The notes under the pieces were generated by a model that was not told where the DNA came from, did not search any database, and saw only the letters and a program-made list of their open reading frames with translations. From Aquimarina sp. U1-2 (GTDB lineage Bacteria > Bacteroidota > Bacteroidia > Flavobacteriales > Flavobacteriaceae), in NCBI RefSeq assembly GCF_017897595.1, contig NZ_JAGKIK010000002.1, forward strand, positions 1 to 64,000: a DNA stretch of 64,000 nt, read 5' to 3'. Of the stretch, positions 32,770-42,303 are shown in pieces. The position numbers were made by a program, and so were the translations under genes. Each line of letters starts with the position of its first letter. Position 1 is the stretch's first letter.

Positions 32770-33783
32770 TTAAGGAATGATAGTTTTCACAAAGCTTTCG
32801 CGTGGTCCTCCTTCTGCAAAGACAGCTCTCATTCTATTTTTTTGACCAATAGTGAACATATGCATACAGGCATCATTACTATAATCCATATAATTCATGG
32901 TCATATCGGTCGAATTACATCGTACTGTGGGATAGGTAGGGCAACCATAATTAGGCCCATCTGATAATGGGGTATCGTCTACAAAATCGTCGAGAGCACA
33001 ATTTCCATCTCCCCAAATGTGCCGTAAGTTAAGCCAATGACCTACTTCGTGCGTAGTCGTTCTACCTTTGTTAAAAGGTGCCGTAACAAAACCTGTTGTA
33101 CCAAAATACTGGGGAGAAACTACAATACCATCGGTCTCAGCATTATCTCCCGGAAATTGGGCATAGCCAAGTATTCCACCCCCTATGGTACATACCCATA
33201 TGTTCAAATTTTTAGAAGGATCAATTACATCTGATCCACCATTAGATGCAAACTTTACCTGATCATTGGTTCCCCAGGTTGCTCTGGCAGAAGCTACTCT
33301 TATAATGCTATCCAGCTCGAAGTGAATTTTTGTATTTGTAGCTACAATTAAAAATTCTTGTGGAACTTGATTACTATCGGTATTGGATTTTGTAAAATCT
33401 TCGTTAAGTACCTGTATTTGAGAGCGCACCTGCTCATCACTTATATTCTCATTTTCATTGTTATAAACGATATGCACTACGGTTGGGATAATTATAGTAT
33501 CCAAACGTTGTACGTTTTCATTTTTTCTGAGCTGAACAAATGCTCGACAATGATTTTCAATAGCTTTCATTCTTTCCTTCAATTCTGGGTTTTTGATCAG
33601 ATGATCTTGCAATACCTGCATCGTACCACATCGTATAATAGAATCAGGGATGTTGTTAATAGGATTGCGAGTTTCATCTGAAATGGTATGCTCTTCTCTT
33701 TTTTCTTTTTTTGAATTTCCGCAACTGTATAAAAATATACAAAGAAAGCTAGAAAATACGAACAGTATTGTGATCTTTCTCAT
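32770..33783 (-). CDS. Pappalysin-type M43 zinc metalloprotease lipoprotein
   Basis: A 337-residue exported metzincin. Lipoprotein signal with Cys21 (FLYSCGNS) and a charged linker (KKEKREEH). The catalytic motif HEVGHWLNLRH (245-255) supplies His245, Glu246, His249 and His255, and the Met-turn is MNYMDYSND. Upstream segments IPTVVHIVYNN and NIWVCTIGGGILGYAQFP are typical of M43B (ulilysin-like) proteases. Four cysteines near the active site could form the disulfides seen in that group. Unlike most Flavobacteriia M43 proteins it lacks a type IX sorting tail and ends soon after the Met-turn region, so it is probably lipid-anchored. It stands between sufS and sufE without an obvious link to Fe-S assembly. 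Confidence 0.9.
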   Translation of the reverse strand: MRKITILFVFSSFLCIFLYSCGNSKKEKREEHTISDETRNPINNIPDSIIRCGTMQVLQDHLIKNPELKERMKAIENHCRAFVQLRKNENVQRLDTIIIPTVVHIVYNNENENISDEQVRSQIQVLNEDFTKSNTDSNQVPQEFLIVATNTKIHFELDSIIRVASARATWGTNDQVKFASNGGSDVIDPSKNLNIWVCTIGGGILGYAQFPGDNAETDGIVVSPQYFGTTGFVTAPFNKGRTTTHEVGHWLNLRHIWGDGNCALDDFVDDTPLSDGPNYGCPTYPTVRCNSTDMTMNYMDYSNDACMHMFTIGQKNRMRAVFAEGGPRESFVKTIIP

Positions 33784-34055
33784 ATGAATTTTGGTATAAA
33801 GGTGTGTTATACAATATATTACAGCCTCTAATTGAGAACGAAAACAGAAAACAATTTGTTTTATCTATTAACAAAAATTAGACATATTTAACAAATAAAT
33901 GGTAAAGTAGAAGTGTAAACCAGTTCTATGTTAAGCGCAGTCAAAACTACCTTTTAAATACAATAAACTCTTGCCTATATTTATTTGATTAATACATATG
34001 TAAAAAGAGCTATACAATATGAAATATGCAAAAGAGCCTAGAGCTGATAAAAGGG

Positions 34056-35270
34056 TTAACCCAACATCATTTGAGCTTTTTTGATCGCATCAACTAGCAT
34101 ATCGATCTCCTCTTTAGTATTGTAAAAGGAGAACGACGCTCGTATCGTACCTGGTATTTTGTAAAAATCCATAATAGGTTGTGCACAATGGTGTCCTGTT
34201 CGAACAGCAATACCCAGTTTATCGACGATGGTACCCACATCATAGGGATGAATATTTTCTAGATTGAATGATATTACTGATGTTTTATTTGCAGCAGTAC
34301 CATAGATTTTGAGCCCTTCAATCTCAAGTAATTTTGATGTACCGTATTCGAGTAATTCATGTTCATAGGCAGCAATCGAATCAAAACCAATCGCATTCAT
34401 ATAATCCAGAGCAGCACCAAAAGCTATACCGCCACAAATATTCGGAGTTCCGGCCTCAAATTTATGAGGAAGACCGGCGTATGTCGTCTTTTCAAAAGTA
34501 ACCTGATCAATCATTTCACCACCTCCCTGATAAGGCGGAAGTTGGTTTAGCCATTTCTCTTTTCCGTATAACATACCTACTCCTGTAGGGCCACAAAGCT
34601 TATGCGCAGAAACTACATAAAAATCTACATCAAGTGCTTGCATATCAGGCTTTATATGCGGGCAGGATTGAGCGCCATCGATAAGTACGGCGGCTCCTGC
34701 GGCATGAGCTTTATCAATAATTTCTTTTATAGGGTTAATCGTTCCCAAGGCATTCGAAATGTGATTTACAAAAACCAGTTTGGTGCGATCAGAAAGTAAA
34801 CTATCATAGCGATCCATCAACAATTCTCCATCTTCATTCATTGGGATTACTTTGAGAATTGCCCCGGTACGCTCACAAAGCATTTGCCAGGGTACTATGT
34901 TGGAATGATGTTCGAGAGCAGATACTATAACTTCATCCCCAGTCGATAAAAAACCAGTAAAACCTGTGGCAACGATATTGATGCCATGTGTTGTTCCCGA
35001 GGTTAAAATAATTTCATGTGAGTGTTTTGCGTTAAAATGATGCTGAATTTTTATTCGTGCCGTCTCGTAGGCATCTGTTGCCTCTTGGGATAGCGTATGA
35101 ACTCCACGATGAATATTTGCGTTGTAATTGCTATAGTAGTCTATAATGGTATCTATAACTACTTGCGGAGTTTGAGACGTAGCCGCATTATCAAAATAAA
35201 CTAAAGGTTTTCCATTAATAGTTCTTTTTAATATGGGAAAATCTTCTCTAATTTTTTGTACATCAAACAT
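34056..35270 (-). CDS. sufS: Cysteine desulfurase SufS
   Basis: A 404-residue PLP enzyme that releases sulfur from cysteine as a protein persulfide for Fe-S assembly. Lys224 in SAHKLCGPTG binds PLP and Cys362 in RTGHHCAQPI is the catalytic persulfide cysteine on the short loop typical of group II (SufS) enzymes. The N-terminal FDNAATSQTP and the SALEHHSNIVPWQ segment are also diagnostic. Start at 35270 or the adjacent ATG at 35273; a -7 box lies 16 nt upstream (35286-35293), so the leader is very short. It is separated from sufD by a serine hydrolase on the opposite strand. Confidence 0.95.
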   Translation of the reverse strand: MFDVQKIREDFPILKRTINGKPLVYFDNAATSQTPQVVIDTIIDYYSNYNANIHRGVHTLSQEATDAYETARIKIQHHFNAKHSHEIILTSGTTHGINIVATGFTGFLSTGDEVIVSALEHHSNIVPWQMLCERTGAILKVIPMNEDGELLMDRYDSLLSDRTKLVFVNHISNALGTINPIKEIIDKAHAAGAAVLIDGAQSCPHIKPDMQALDVDFYVVSAHKLCGPTGVGMLYGKEKWLNQLPPYQGGGEMIDQVTFEKTTYAGLPHKFEAGTPNICGGIAFGAALDYMNAIGFDSIAAYEHELLEYGTSKLLEIEGLKIYGTAANKTSVISFNLENIHPYDVGTIVDKLGIAVRTGHHCAQPIMDFYKIPGTIRASFSFYNTKEEIDMLVDAIKKAQMMLG

Positions 35271-35285
35271 CATAACTTCTTTCTG

Positions 35286-35293
35286 CAAAAGTA
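35286..35293 (-). promoter_or_regulatory. -7 box for sufS
   Basis: On the minus strand TACTTTTG fits TAnnTTTG, 12-15 nt before the two candidate ATGs, so transcription may start only a few nucleotides before the gene. Confidence 0.6.
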
Positions 35294-35634
35294 CTAAGTA
35301 TTTCTAATAAAGATTAGCTATTTTTAGGATGTATTTGTTCTTTTTCTTATGAAACGAATAGTAATAAATTTTAAAAATTACTTTACCAAAGGGAATGTTT
35401 AAAATTTTTAATGTGAGAGCGTAGCGGTTACATACGTTCTTAATTTTTTAATTATTCGTTTTCAAACAATTAAAAAGATTTAAACGTATGAAACCCTCAT
35501 AGAGAGATTAAGTATGGCAAGGTAATCGCCTCTACAAAAGGAAATGAATAAAAGATAGGGTAGTAAGCTCAAGGAAAAGTAAAGAAATTTGGCTAAAAAA
35601 TTTAAGATCAATCAGTTAAACATAGTTTATTCGT
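35294..35634. other. Intergenic stretch between sufS and the serine hydrolase
   Basis: AT-rich and without a gene. It holds an imperfect inverted repeat (about 35367-35408, arms AAATTTTAAAA and GTTTAAAATTT) followed by AATGTGAGA, as at 1510-1560, and no clear -7 box for the plus-strand gene. Confidence 0.5.
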
Positions 35635-36987
35635 ATGAAGCTATCTAAAAAAATTATCGCACTAGTGTTTCTTATTTTGTTAGGTGTCATCTGCGTCGTG
35701 GCATTGATGAATTATCCAAAACTTACGGTACTTACAGGATATTCTGCAAAACACATGAGCTCGTCGGTATTTCTAGGAGACCGAACAGTTGCATTTACAG
35801 ATAGCGTAGATAATAATTTTGCACCGGTTCATTTTGCCGACGATAAGGTGGATTTGAAAAACAAGGTCGCCACAGCTTCAGTTTTTGGTCTTAAAGAGCG
35901 TAAGGCAATATATCGCGACGGAGTAGGTAGTGTCTTAATTAATGAAGATTTTGATGAGAATAAACCTGTTGCAAAACCTAAACGTTTTTATACAGAAACA
36001 GAATTGCCATATCCGTATGGAAATTTACCTCAAAAAGATACTGTTTCTGATGCCATAGGCTATGACAAAATTGATACAGCCGTCAATTCAATTTTTGATA
36101 CGCCTGGTGAAAATTTGCAAAAAACCCGGGCGGTTTTAGTGCTGTACAAAGGACATATCATAGCCGAAAGATATAGTCAAGGATTGGACAAAAATTCTAG
36201 ATTGCTGGGATGGTCGATGACCAAAAGTATTTTGGCTACTATTTTTGGAGTGCTAGAAAAAGAAGAAGTGCTTACTACTAAGGATAGAGCACCTGTTGCA
36301 GCCTGGAAAAATGATGATAGAGAAGATATTACCTTACATAATTTGTTACAAATGAATTGCGGTTTGGAGTGGAATGAAGATTATACCAGTCTTTCTGATG
36401 TCACCAGAATGCTATATCTGGATACCGATATGACCACGTCTCAAATTTATAAAAAAGCACGGCATACCCCGAATCAATATTGGTACTATTCTTCTGGCGT
36501 ATCAAATTTGCTATCTGGAATCCTACGTACATATTTTGATACATATCAAGAATATTTAGACTACCCTTATCGAGAGTTTATTGATAAAATAGGTATGCAT
36601 TCTATGCTGATAGAAACCGATCTTGCGGGTAATTATGTCGGTTCGTCTTATGCTTGGGCAACAGTAAGAGATTGGGGTAAATTTGGGTTTTTGTATCTCA
36701 ATAAAGGCAATTGGAATGGTGAACAAATTTTCAAACCAGAATGGGTAGACTACGTGACGACACCCAGCCCTACTTCTGAGGGAGATTATGGGGCGCATTT
36801 TTGGTTAAATGCTGGCGGATTCTATCCAGATGCCCCCAGAGATATGTTTTCTGCTAATGGATTTCAGGGTCAGCGCGTTTTTATTATTCCTTCGAAGGAC
36901 CTTGTAGTTGTTCGTTTTGGATTAAAAGGGGAAGAGGGAGTAGACTTTAACGCCTTCTTAAAGAATATAGTAGCAGCAATAAAATAG
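35635..36987 (+). CDS. Class C beta-lactamase-type serine hydrolase, membrane anchored
   Basis: A 450-residue protein. An N-terminal hydrophobic segment (6-25) anchors or exports it. The penicillin-binding/serine-hydrolase core starts about 140, with the nucleophile motif SMTK (Ser194, Lys197) in LGWSMTKSILATIFG. The second motif is YYSSG in place of the more usual YxN, and a HFW segment near the C-terminus may take the KTG-like position. Members act as esterases, D-aminopeptidases or lactamases, and the substrate here is unknown. It lies on the opposite strand inside the SUF cluster, between sufS (divergent) and sufD (convergent), and has probably been inserted there during genome rearrangement. 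Confidence 0.88.
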   Translation: MKLSKKIIALVFLILLGVICVVALMNYPKLTVLTGYSAKHMSSSVFLGDRTVAFTDSVDNNFAPVHFADDKVDLKNKVATASVFGLKERKAIYRDGVGSVLINEDFDENKPVAKPKRFYTETELPYPYGNLPQKDTVSDAIGYDKIDTAVNSIFDTPGENLQKTRAVLVLYKGHIIAERYSQGLDKNSRLLGWSMTKSILATIFGVLEKEEVLTTKDRAPVAAWKNDDREDITLHNLLQMNCGLEWNEDYTSLSDVTRMLYLDTDMTTSQIYKKARHTPNQYWYYSSGVSNLLSGILRTYFDTYQEYLDYPYREFIDKIGMHSMLIETDLAGNYVGSSYAWATVRDWGKFGFLYLNKGNWNGEQIFKPEWVDYVTTPSPTSEGDYGAHFWLNAGGFYPDAPRDMFSANGFQGQRVFIIPSKDLVVVRFGLKGEEGVDFNAFLKNIVAAIK

Positions 36988-37088
36988 TAGGGGCGCGTGA
37001 GCCATAGCTTTTAAAAGCCGTTAGACTTGGCGCTTCTTTAACCGAATGAAGAAAAAAATTCAGTTTTTCATCCTAATTGACCAATGAG

Positions 37089-37109
37089 ATCCTGAAACGA
37101 GTTCAGGAT
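37089..37109. terminator. Hairpin between serine hydrolase and sufD
   Basis: ATCCTGAA, loop ACGAG, TTCAGGAT: an 8-bp perfect stem in the 152-bp gap between two convergent genes. It resembles the hairpins of the GAATATCCG repeats. No T run follows, so it may be a repeat relic that happens to act as a weak terminator. Confidence 0.45.
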
Positions 37110-37139
37110 GATGATGTAAGCTGGCTTTAAAGCAGCTTG

Positions 37140-38453
37140 CTACAAATCAAAACCAATGTGTACATTCAGTTTATTGGCAATCAATTTATTGATTCTGCTT
37201 TTTAATTCTGGTATTTTGACACTTTCTAAAACATTATTGGCAAATGCATACATCATTAAGGCTCTAGCCTCTTTTTCACCAATACCCCGAGACCTCATAT
37301 AGAACAACGCATTTTCATCCAATTGCCCAATTGTACAACCGTGTGAACATTTTACATCATCGGCAAAAATTTCTAGCTGAGGTTTAGAATTAATGGTTGC
37401 CTTATCACTTAACAGGAGATTGTTATTAGATTGAAAAGCATTTGTTTTTTGTGCTTCTTTGTTAACGATTATTTTTCCGTTAAAAACACCAGTCGCTTTT
37501 TCATCAAATATACCTTTGTAATCTTGATGACTCTCGCAATTTGGAGATGTATGATGTACCAAAGTATTATGATCTACGTGCTGTTTTCCTTCTATAATTG
37601 TAATCCCGTTGAGCACAGAATCAATTCGCTCTCCTTTTTGATAAAAATTTAGGTTATTTCTGGTAATATGACCACCAAAAGCAAAGGTATGTACAGACGC
37701 AAGACTTTGTGTTTCCTGGCTTATGTATGTGTTATCGATTAGCGAAGCATTCTGATTATCATTCTGAATTTTATAGTAATCGACATGTGCCTTTTTCTCT
37801 GCGAAAATTTCGGTTACCGAGTTTGTTAACACTGGATTTTCAGTAAGGCTTTGATGGCGCTCGATGATTTGAACATGAGAATTTTCTTCAACAATGATTA
37901 GGTTACGAGGCTGCAAAAGTAGAGAAGACTCTTTTCCAGTCGAAAAATGGATGATCTGGATTGGCTTGTCTGCCAATTTATTTTTCGGGATATAGATGTA
38001 TGCACCTTCTTTAGAAAAGGCAGTATTTAATGAACTTAAACCATCTTCTTTGGGAATTTTATTAAAATAATTATCGATAAGAGGTCTGTATTTGTCTTTG
38101 GTAAGTGCAGAAGACATCAAACAAACATCAATTTTATCGTGTGTTGTTTCTGAAAGATTAGAAGAGTATTTCCCATCTATAAACACAATTTTATATGTAT
38201 CTAAATCGTGAAGAAAATACTTTTTAACATCTCTAAATTCTAATGTATTTTCTTCTTTAGGAAAAACACTATAATCGTGCTTTAGAATTGTATTTAGAGA
38301 TGTGTATTTCCAGGCCTCTTCTTTTTTGGTAGGAAATCCTTTTTCTTCAAAAACTTTGATGGCTTCGCTTCTTATGTCATGAACGGGAGCATCAATATCT
38401 ACGGTATCTTCAAAAGCCAAAAAAGAGGATACTAATTTTTCTTTCAATTCCAT
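37140..38453 (-). CDS. sufD: Fe-S assembly scaffold protein SufD
   Basis: A 437-residue component of the SufBCD scaffold complex. It begins MELKEKLVSSFLAFEDTV and carries the SufB/SufD beta-helix core, with SVLNGITIIEGKQHVDHNTL, ESHQDYKGIFDEKATGVFNG and the signature KCSHGCTIGQLDENALFYMR (about 371-390), whose cysteine and His are conserved in SufD. The C-terminal region (GEKEARALMMYAFANNVLE) is the SufC-interaction helix. Upstream on the same strand are a four-helix-bundle gene (44-bp gap) and sufC. Confidence 0.95.
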   Translation of the reverse strand: MELKEKLVSSFLAFEDTVDIDAPVHDIRSEAIKVFEEKGFPTKKEEAWKYTSLNTILKHDYSVFPKEENTLEFRDVKKYFLHDLDTYKIVFIDGKYSSNLSETTHDKIDVCLMSSALTKDKYRPLIDNYFNKIPKEDGLSSLNTAFSKEGAYIYIPKNKLADKPIQIIHFSTGKESSLLLQPRNLIIVEENSHVQIIERHQSLTENPVLTNSVTEIFAEKKAHVDYYKIQNDNQNASLIDNTYISQETQSLASVHTFAFGGHITRNNLNFYQKGERIDSVLNGITIIEGKQHVDHNTLVHHTSPNCESHQDYKGIFDEKATGVFNGKIIVNKEAQKTNAFQSNNNLLLSDKATINSKPQLEIFADDVKCSHGCTIGQLDENALFYMRSRGIGEKEARALMMYAFANNVLESVKIPELKSRINKLIANKLNVHIGFDL

Positions 38454-38497
38454 AATTCAGTTTCATATTTTTGTTTCTTACAAAACAGTTTAAAGTT

Positions 38498-38899
38498 TCA
38501 AGGATTTGATTCCTTATATTTAATGCCCTTGAAGTCTTTTTTGTTTAAATAGCTTATAAAACCTGAAATTCTTTTACTTAAGGTTTCATAATCACTGATC
38601 AATATTTTTAATGTGTTTTCATCAATATATTCTGAATCAAAAATTCTGTATAATTGAGATCTTGTTTCTCCAGCAGATCCTTTTGCTATAGAGAGAAATT
38701 GTCTAAATTCTAAATTGCCATCTCTCTCAAAGCCTTCGGCAATGTTATCCATTACAGAACCTGAAGCGCCTTTAACTTGATCTTTTAATTTATAATCTTT
38801 TTGCAATCCAGTATTTTTGGACAAAATAATGATCTCATTGCTTAATCTTCTAGCTTCTTGCCAAATCTCTAAATCTTCAAATTTTTTAATTGTTGCCAT
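38498..38899 (-). CDS. Four-helix-bundle (S23/IVS-type) protein inside the suf operon
   Basis: A 133-residue helical protein of the family first described from intervening sequences of 23S rRNA (S23-type, related to diversity-generating-retroelement accessory Avd). The hallmark N-terminus FEDLEIWQEARRLSNEI and the central SGSVMDNIAEGFERDGNLEF and FLSIAKGSAGETRSQL motifs are present. It forms a basic barrel-like pentamer in relatives; the cellular role of free-standing members is unknown. It sits between sufC and sufD with 44 bp on each side, so it must be co-transcribed with essential genes. There is no rRNA or retroelement nearby. It may be a mobile gene that settled without polar effect. 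Confidence 0.9.
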   Translation of the reverse strand: MATIKKFEDLEIWQEARRLSNEIIILSKNTGLQKDYKLKDQVKGASGSVMDNIAEGFERDGNLEFRQFLSIAKGSAGETRSQLYRIFDSEYIDENTLKILISDYETLSKRISGFISYLNKKDFKGIKYKESNP

Positions 38900-38943
38900 A
38901 AGCTTAATACACTTGAAATTTGAAACAATACACCATAAATTTA

Positions 38944-39696
38944 TTAAGCATTTATCTCTTCTTTAATCCAATCATATCCTTTTTCTTCTAACTCTAGTGC
39001 CAATTCTTTGGTGCCAGATTTTACGATTTTACCGTTATAAAGTACATGAACATAATCTGGTACGATATAGTCTAATAATCTTTGGTAGTGTGTAATAACA
39101 ACAATTGCATTATCCTCACTTTTTAATTTATTTACGCCATTTGCCACAATTCGAAGGGCGTCGATATCAAGACCAGAATCTGTTTCGTCTAAAATTGCCA
39201 ATTTTGGCTCCATCATGGCCATTTGAAAAATTTCATTTCTTTTTTTCTCGCCACCAGAGAAACCCTCGTTAAGGGATCGGGATAAAAACTTACGATCGAT
39301 TTCGAGCAATTCAGACTTTTCACGAATTTTTTTAAGCATGTCTTTGGCAGGCATTTCTTCAATACCTTGAGCTTTTCTAGTTTCGTTTATTGCCGTTTTC
39401 ATGAAATTCGTAACCGTTACTCCGGGAATCTCAACGGGATATTGAAATGATAAGAAAACTCCCTTGTGTGCTCGTTCTTCTGCAGATAATTCGTCTATAT
39501 CTTCTCCGGCTAATAGAATTTCGCCGCCTGTAACTTCGTACTCTTCTTTTCCGGCAACGATATTGGCCAACGTACTTTTTCCTGCACCGTTGGGACCCAT
39601 GATAGCATGGATTTCTCCAGCTTTTACAGCAAGGTTTAACCCCTTTAGAATTTCTTTTCCTTCTACACTAGCGTGCAAATCTTTAATGTCTAACAT
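38944..39696 (-). CDS. sufC: Fe-S assembly ATPase SufC
   Basis: A 250-residue ABC-type ATPase that drives conformational change of the SufBCD scaffold. Walker A GPNGAGKST (34-42), ABC signature FSGGEKKR (about 146-153), Walker B KLAILDETDSGLD and the H-loop VVITHYQRLL are all intact. The family-specific ETDSGLDIDAL is present. The gene lies downstream of a lipoprotein gene (135-bp gap) and upstream of the four-helix-bundle gene in the suf operon. Confidence 0.97.
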   Translation of the reverse strand: MLDIKDLHASVEGKEILKGLNLAVKAGEIHAIMGPNGAGKSTLANIVAGKEEYEVTGGEILLAGEDIDELSAEERAHKGVFLSFQYPVEIPGVTVTNFMKTAINETRKAQGIEEMPAKDMLKKIREKSELLEIDRKFLSRSLNEGFSGGEKKRNEIFQMAMMEPKLAILDETDSGLDIDALRIVANGVNKLKSEDNAIVVITHYQRLLDYIVPDYVHVLYNGKIVKSGTKELALELEEKGYDWIKEEINA

Positions 39697-39831
39697 GCTT
39701 TAAATTTTAATCACTTTTACTCGGTTATCGAGATTTCAATGTTTTAAGGATTGTCTTGTTGTCTTAAAACAAAAATTAGTCTCTAATCCGATGCCTGCGA
39801 TGGGCTTGTTTTATAGTTGATTACAACCTAT

Positions 39832-40248
39832 TTAATTTTCTTTATCTACACTAGAATCCCCCGCGTTTTTAACAACGTCTGAAGCATTAATCTTCGTTGG
39901 TAATTTTGAGGTAGGAGCGCTAACCCCTATAATTTCCTTTATTTCTACGATCTCTTTCCATTTTTCTACGCCGTTGGTATCATTAGGTTTAATAATTCCT
40001 TTGATCACTACCGGCACCATGTCATATTCTTCTCGTTGCAAAGGCGCTACCTTTTTGGCTAATTCTTTGGTAGCTTCGTTAATACGTACTCCATAAATAA
40101 AATCTTTACCCATAATTACTGCTGCGCCGTCGATAAAAATAAACTCTCCTCGAATAAGGCTTGCTTCTACGTTATCGGTATCAGATTTTTCTTGTTTGCA
40201 TGCTATTGCTACTAAGCTAATGGTAAGAAGAAGAACTAATTTTTTCAT
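39832..40248 (-). CDS. Lipoprotein encoded between sufB and sufC
   Basis: A 138-residue predicted lipoprotein. The signal MKKLVLLLTISLVAIAC places the lipidated Cys at 17. The mature part contains IRGEFIFIDGAAVIMGKDFI and a VPVVIKGIIKPNDTNGVEKW segment, suggesting a small beta-barrel or OB-like fold, then an acidic/Lys tail. I do not recognise a named family. Starting at 40248 gives a clean signal; the frame extends eight codons upstream into the sufB stop region. It lies in the suf operon, 24 bp after sufB. A periplasmic lipoprotein there is unexpected because Fe-S assembly is cytoplasmic; co-transcription may be coincidental. Confidence 0.75.
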   Translation of the reverse strand: MKKLVLLLTISLVAIACKQEKSDTDNVEASLIRGEFIFIDGAAVIMGKDFIYGVRINEATKELAKKVAPLQREEYDMVPVVIKGIIKPNDTNGVEKWKEIVEIKEIIGVSAPTSKLPTKINASDVVKNAGDSSVDKEN

Positions 40249-40272
40249 TATAAAGTTTTGATGGTTATACAA

Positions 40273-41718
40273 TTACCCAACAGAACCTTCCAAAGAAATT
40301 TCTAGAAGTTTTTGAGCTTCTACAGCAAACTCCATAGGCAATTTATTTAACACATCTTTACTAAAACCATTAACAATCAAAGCAATTGCTTTTTCGGTAT
40401 CAATCCCCCGCTGGTTACAATAAAAAATCTGGTCTTCACCTATTTTACTTGTAGTAGCTTCATGTTCTATTTGGGCAGTTTTGTTTTTTGCTTCTATATA
40501 AGGAAACGTATGTGCTCCACATTCATTGCCCATCAATAAAGAGTCGCATTGCGAAAAGTTACGCGCGTTGGTAGCCCTGCTATTAATTTGAACCAGCCCA
40601 CGATAACTGTTTTGCGATCTCCCGGCAGAGATACCTTTGGATATAATAGTACTCTTGGTATTTTTACCCAAATGTACCATTTTGGTTCCCGTATCGGCTT
40701 GCTGAAAATTATTAGTTACCGCGATAGAATAGAATTCTCCTACCGAATGGTCTCCTTTAAGAATACAAGAGGGATATTTCCAGGTAATTGCAGATCCTGT
40801 TTCTACTTGTGTCCAGGAAATTTTAGCATTAGTTTCACAAAGCCCTCTTTTGGTTACAAAATTATAAACGCCTCCTTTGCCTTCGGCATTGCCGGGATAC
40901 CAATTTTGTACCGTCGAATATTTAATCTCGGCATTATCCAGAGCAATGAGTTCGACAACAGCCGCATGCAATTGATTTTCATCTCGCGAAGGAGCTGTAC
41001 ATCCTTCTAAATAACTGACATAGCTGGATTCATCTGCGATGACCAGTGTGCGCTCAAATTGACCGGTTCCTGCCTGGTTAATTCTAAAATAGGTAGACAG
41101 CTCCATCGGGCATCGAACACCTTTCGGAATATAGCAAAAAGAACCATCACTAAATACAGCAGAGTTCAACGCTGCGTAAAAATTGTCTTTCTGTGGTACT
41201 ACAGACCCGATATATTTTCTCACCAAATCGGGATGTTCTTGAATTGCTTCTGAAATTGAGCAGAAAATGATACCTTTTTCTGCCAATGTTTCTTTAAAAG
41301 TAGTGGCTACAGATACTGAATCCATTACAATATCTACAGCAACCCCAGCTAGTTTTTTTTGTTCTTCTAGAGAAATACCTAGTTTTTCAAAAGTTTCTAA
41401 TAATTCTGGATCTACCTCATCTATGCTATTATACTTTGGCTTTTTATTGGGTGCAGAATAGTAAGAAATATTTTGAAAATCAGGTTTTTCATAATTTACA
41501 TTTGCCCACTCGGGTTCTTCCATTTGTTCCCAAATACGAAAAGCTTCTAATCTCCATGCTGTCATCCAGTCGGGCTCTTCTTTCTTTTTAGAAATCGCTT
41601 TTACGATGTCTTCATTAAGACCTACAGGAAATGTTTCAGATGCTATATCTGTGTAAAATCCGTATTCGTATTCTTTGGTTTCTAATTCTTTCTTTAAATC
41701 ATCTTCTGTATATGCCAT
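40273..41718 (-). CDS. sufB: Fe-S assembly scaffold protein SufB
   Basis: A 481-residue main scaffold subunit on which the nascent Fe-S cluster forms. Recognised by [20 protein letters not shown] at the N-terminus, the [20 protein letters not shown] and [20 protein letters not shown] segments, and the C-terminal [20 protein letters not shown], which is the most conserved SufB motif. The length is normal. It follows the sufA-like gene by 64 bp and precedes a lipoprotein gene by 24 bp on the same strand. Confidence 0.97.
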   Translation of the reverse strand: MAYTEDDLKKELETKEYEYGFYTDIASETFPVGLNEDIVKAISKKKEEPDWMTAWRLEAFRIWEQMEEPEWANVNYEKPDFQNISYYSAPNKKPKYNSIDEVDPELLETFEKLGISLEEQKKLAGVAVDIVMDSVSVATTFKETLAEKGIIFCSISEAIQEHPDLVRKYIGSVVPQKDNFYAALNSAVFSDGSFCYIPKGVRCPMELSTYFRINQAGTGQFERTLVIADESSYVSYLEGCTAPSRDENQLHAAVVELIALDNAEIKYSTVQNWYPGNAEGKGGVYNFVTKRGLCETNAKISWTQVETGSAITWKYPSCILKGDHSVGEFYSIAVTNNFQQADTGTKMVHLGKNTKSTIISKGISAGRSQNSYRGLVQINSRATNARNFSQCDSLLMGNECGAHTFPYIEAKNKTAQIEHEATTSKIGEDQIFYCNQRGIDTEKAIALIVNGFSKDVLNKLPMEFAVEAQKLLEISLEGSVG

Positions 41719-41782
41719 CTGTTTACTCCTGAATTTGTTTTAACGTCTTAATTATTAGATCAATGGATAAAACGTTATTAAT

Positions 41783-42112
41783 TTATAGGGAAAAACTCTC
41801 TCCACAACCGCAAGTACGACTTGCATTTGGGTTGTTAAAAACAAAACCCGTACCATTTAATCCACCAGAATACTCTAGGGTAGTACCTATGAGATAAAGA
41901 AAACTTTTCTTATCAACAATAATTTTTACACCATTATCTTCAAAGACTTTATCTCCTTCTTTTTGTTCTTTATCAAATTGAAGGTCATACGACAAACCAG
42001 AGCAACCACCACTTTTAACGCCTACTCTCACATAATCAGTAGTGGTGTTATATCCGTCTTCGCTCATCAACTCAACGACCTTGTTTTTTGCTATGTCTGA
42101 TACCTTGATCAT
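41783..42112 (-). CDS. A-type Fe-S carrier protein (SufA/IscA/HesB family)
   Basis: A 109-residue carrier that receives clusters from SufBCD and delivers them to apoproteins. The three conserved ligands are Cys37 (GGCSGLSYDL), Cys101 and Cys103 (SRTCGCGESFSL). The size matches the family. It is the first gene of the suf operon, with a -7 box 33 nt upstream (42146-42153). Whether it is best called SufA, IscA or ErpA cannot be decided from the sequence; its position favours SufA. Confidence 0.93.
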   Translation of the reverse strand: MIKVSDIAKNKVVELMSEDGYNTTTDYVRVGVKSGGCSGLSYDLQFDKEQKEGDKVFEDNGVKIIVDKKSFLYLIGTTLEYSGGLNGTGFVFNNPNASRTCGCGESFSL

Positions 42113-42145
42113 ACTTCTATCACTAGATTAATTCGAAATGAATTG

Positions 42146-42153
42146 CAAATATA
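42146..42153 (-). promoter_or_regulatory. -7 box for the suf operon
   Basis: On the minus strand TATATTTG fits TAnnTTTG, 33 nt before the first ATG (42112). A TTTG on the minus strand about 22 nt upstream could be the -33 box. No IscR-type operator was recognised. Confidence 0.65.
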
Positions 42154-42303
42154 CTATATAAGTAGATTGTTTTTACAAACACTAACATATATATAACAAA
42201 TGTTAAAATAAGCATTTGTTATAGTCTAAAAGGTTATAAGCGATAACATAATGCGTATTTTAAATAGTCTACCCAACTATCGCATGGCTAAATTTTTTAA
42301 TTG

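Noticed and set aside
38498..38899. Diversity-generating retroelement suggested by the Avd-like protein
   Set aside because: No reverse transcriptase, template repeat or variable repeat was seen nearby.
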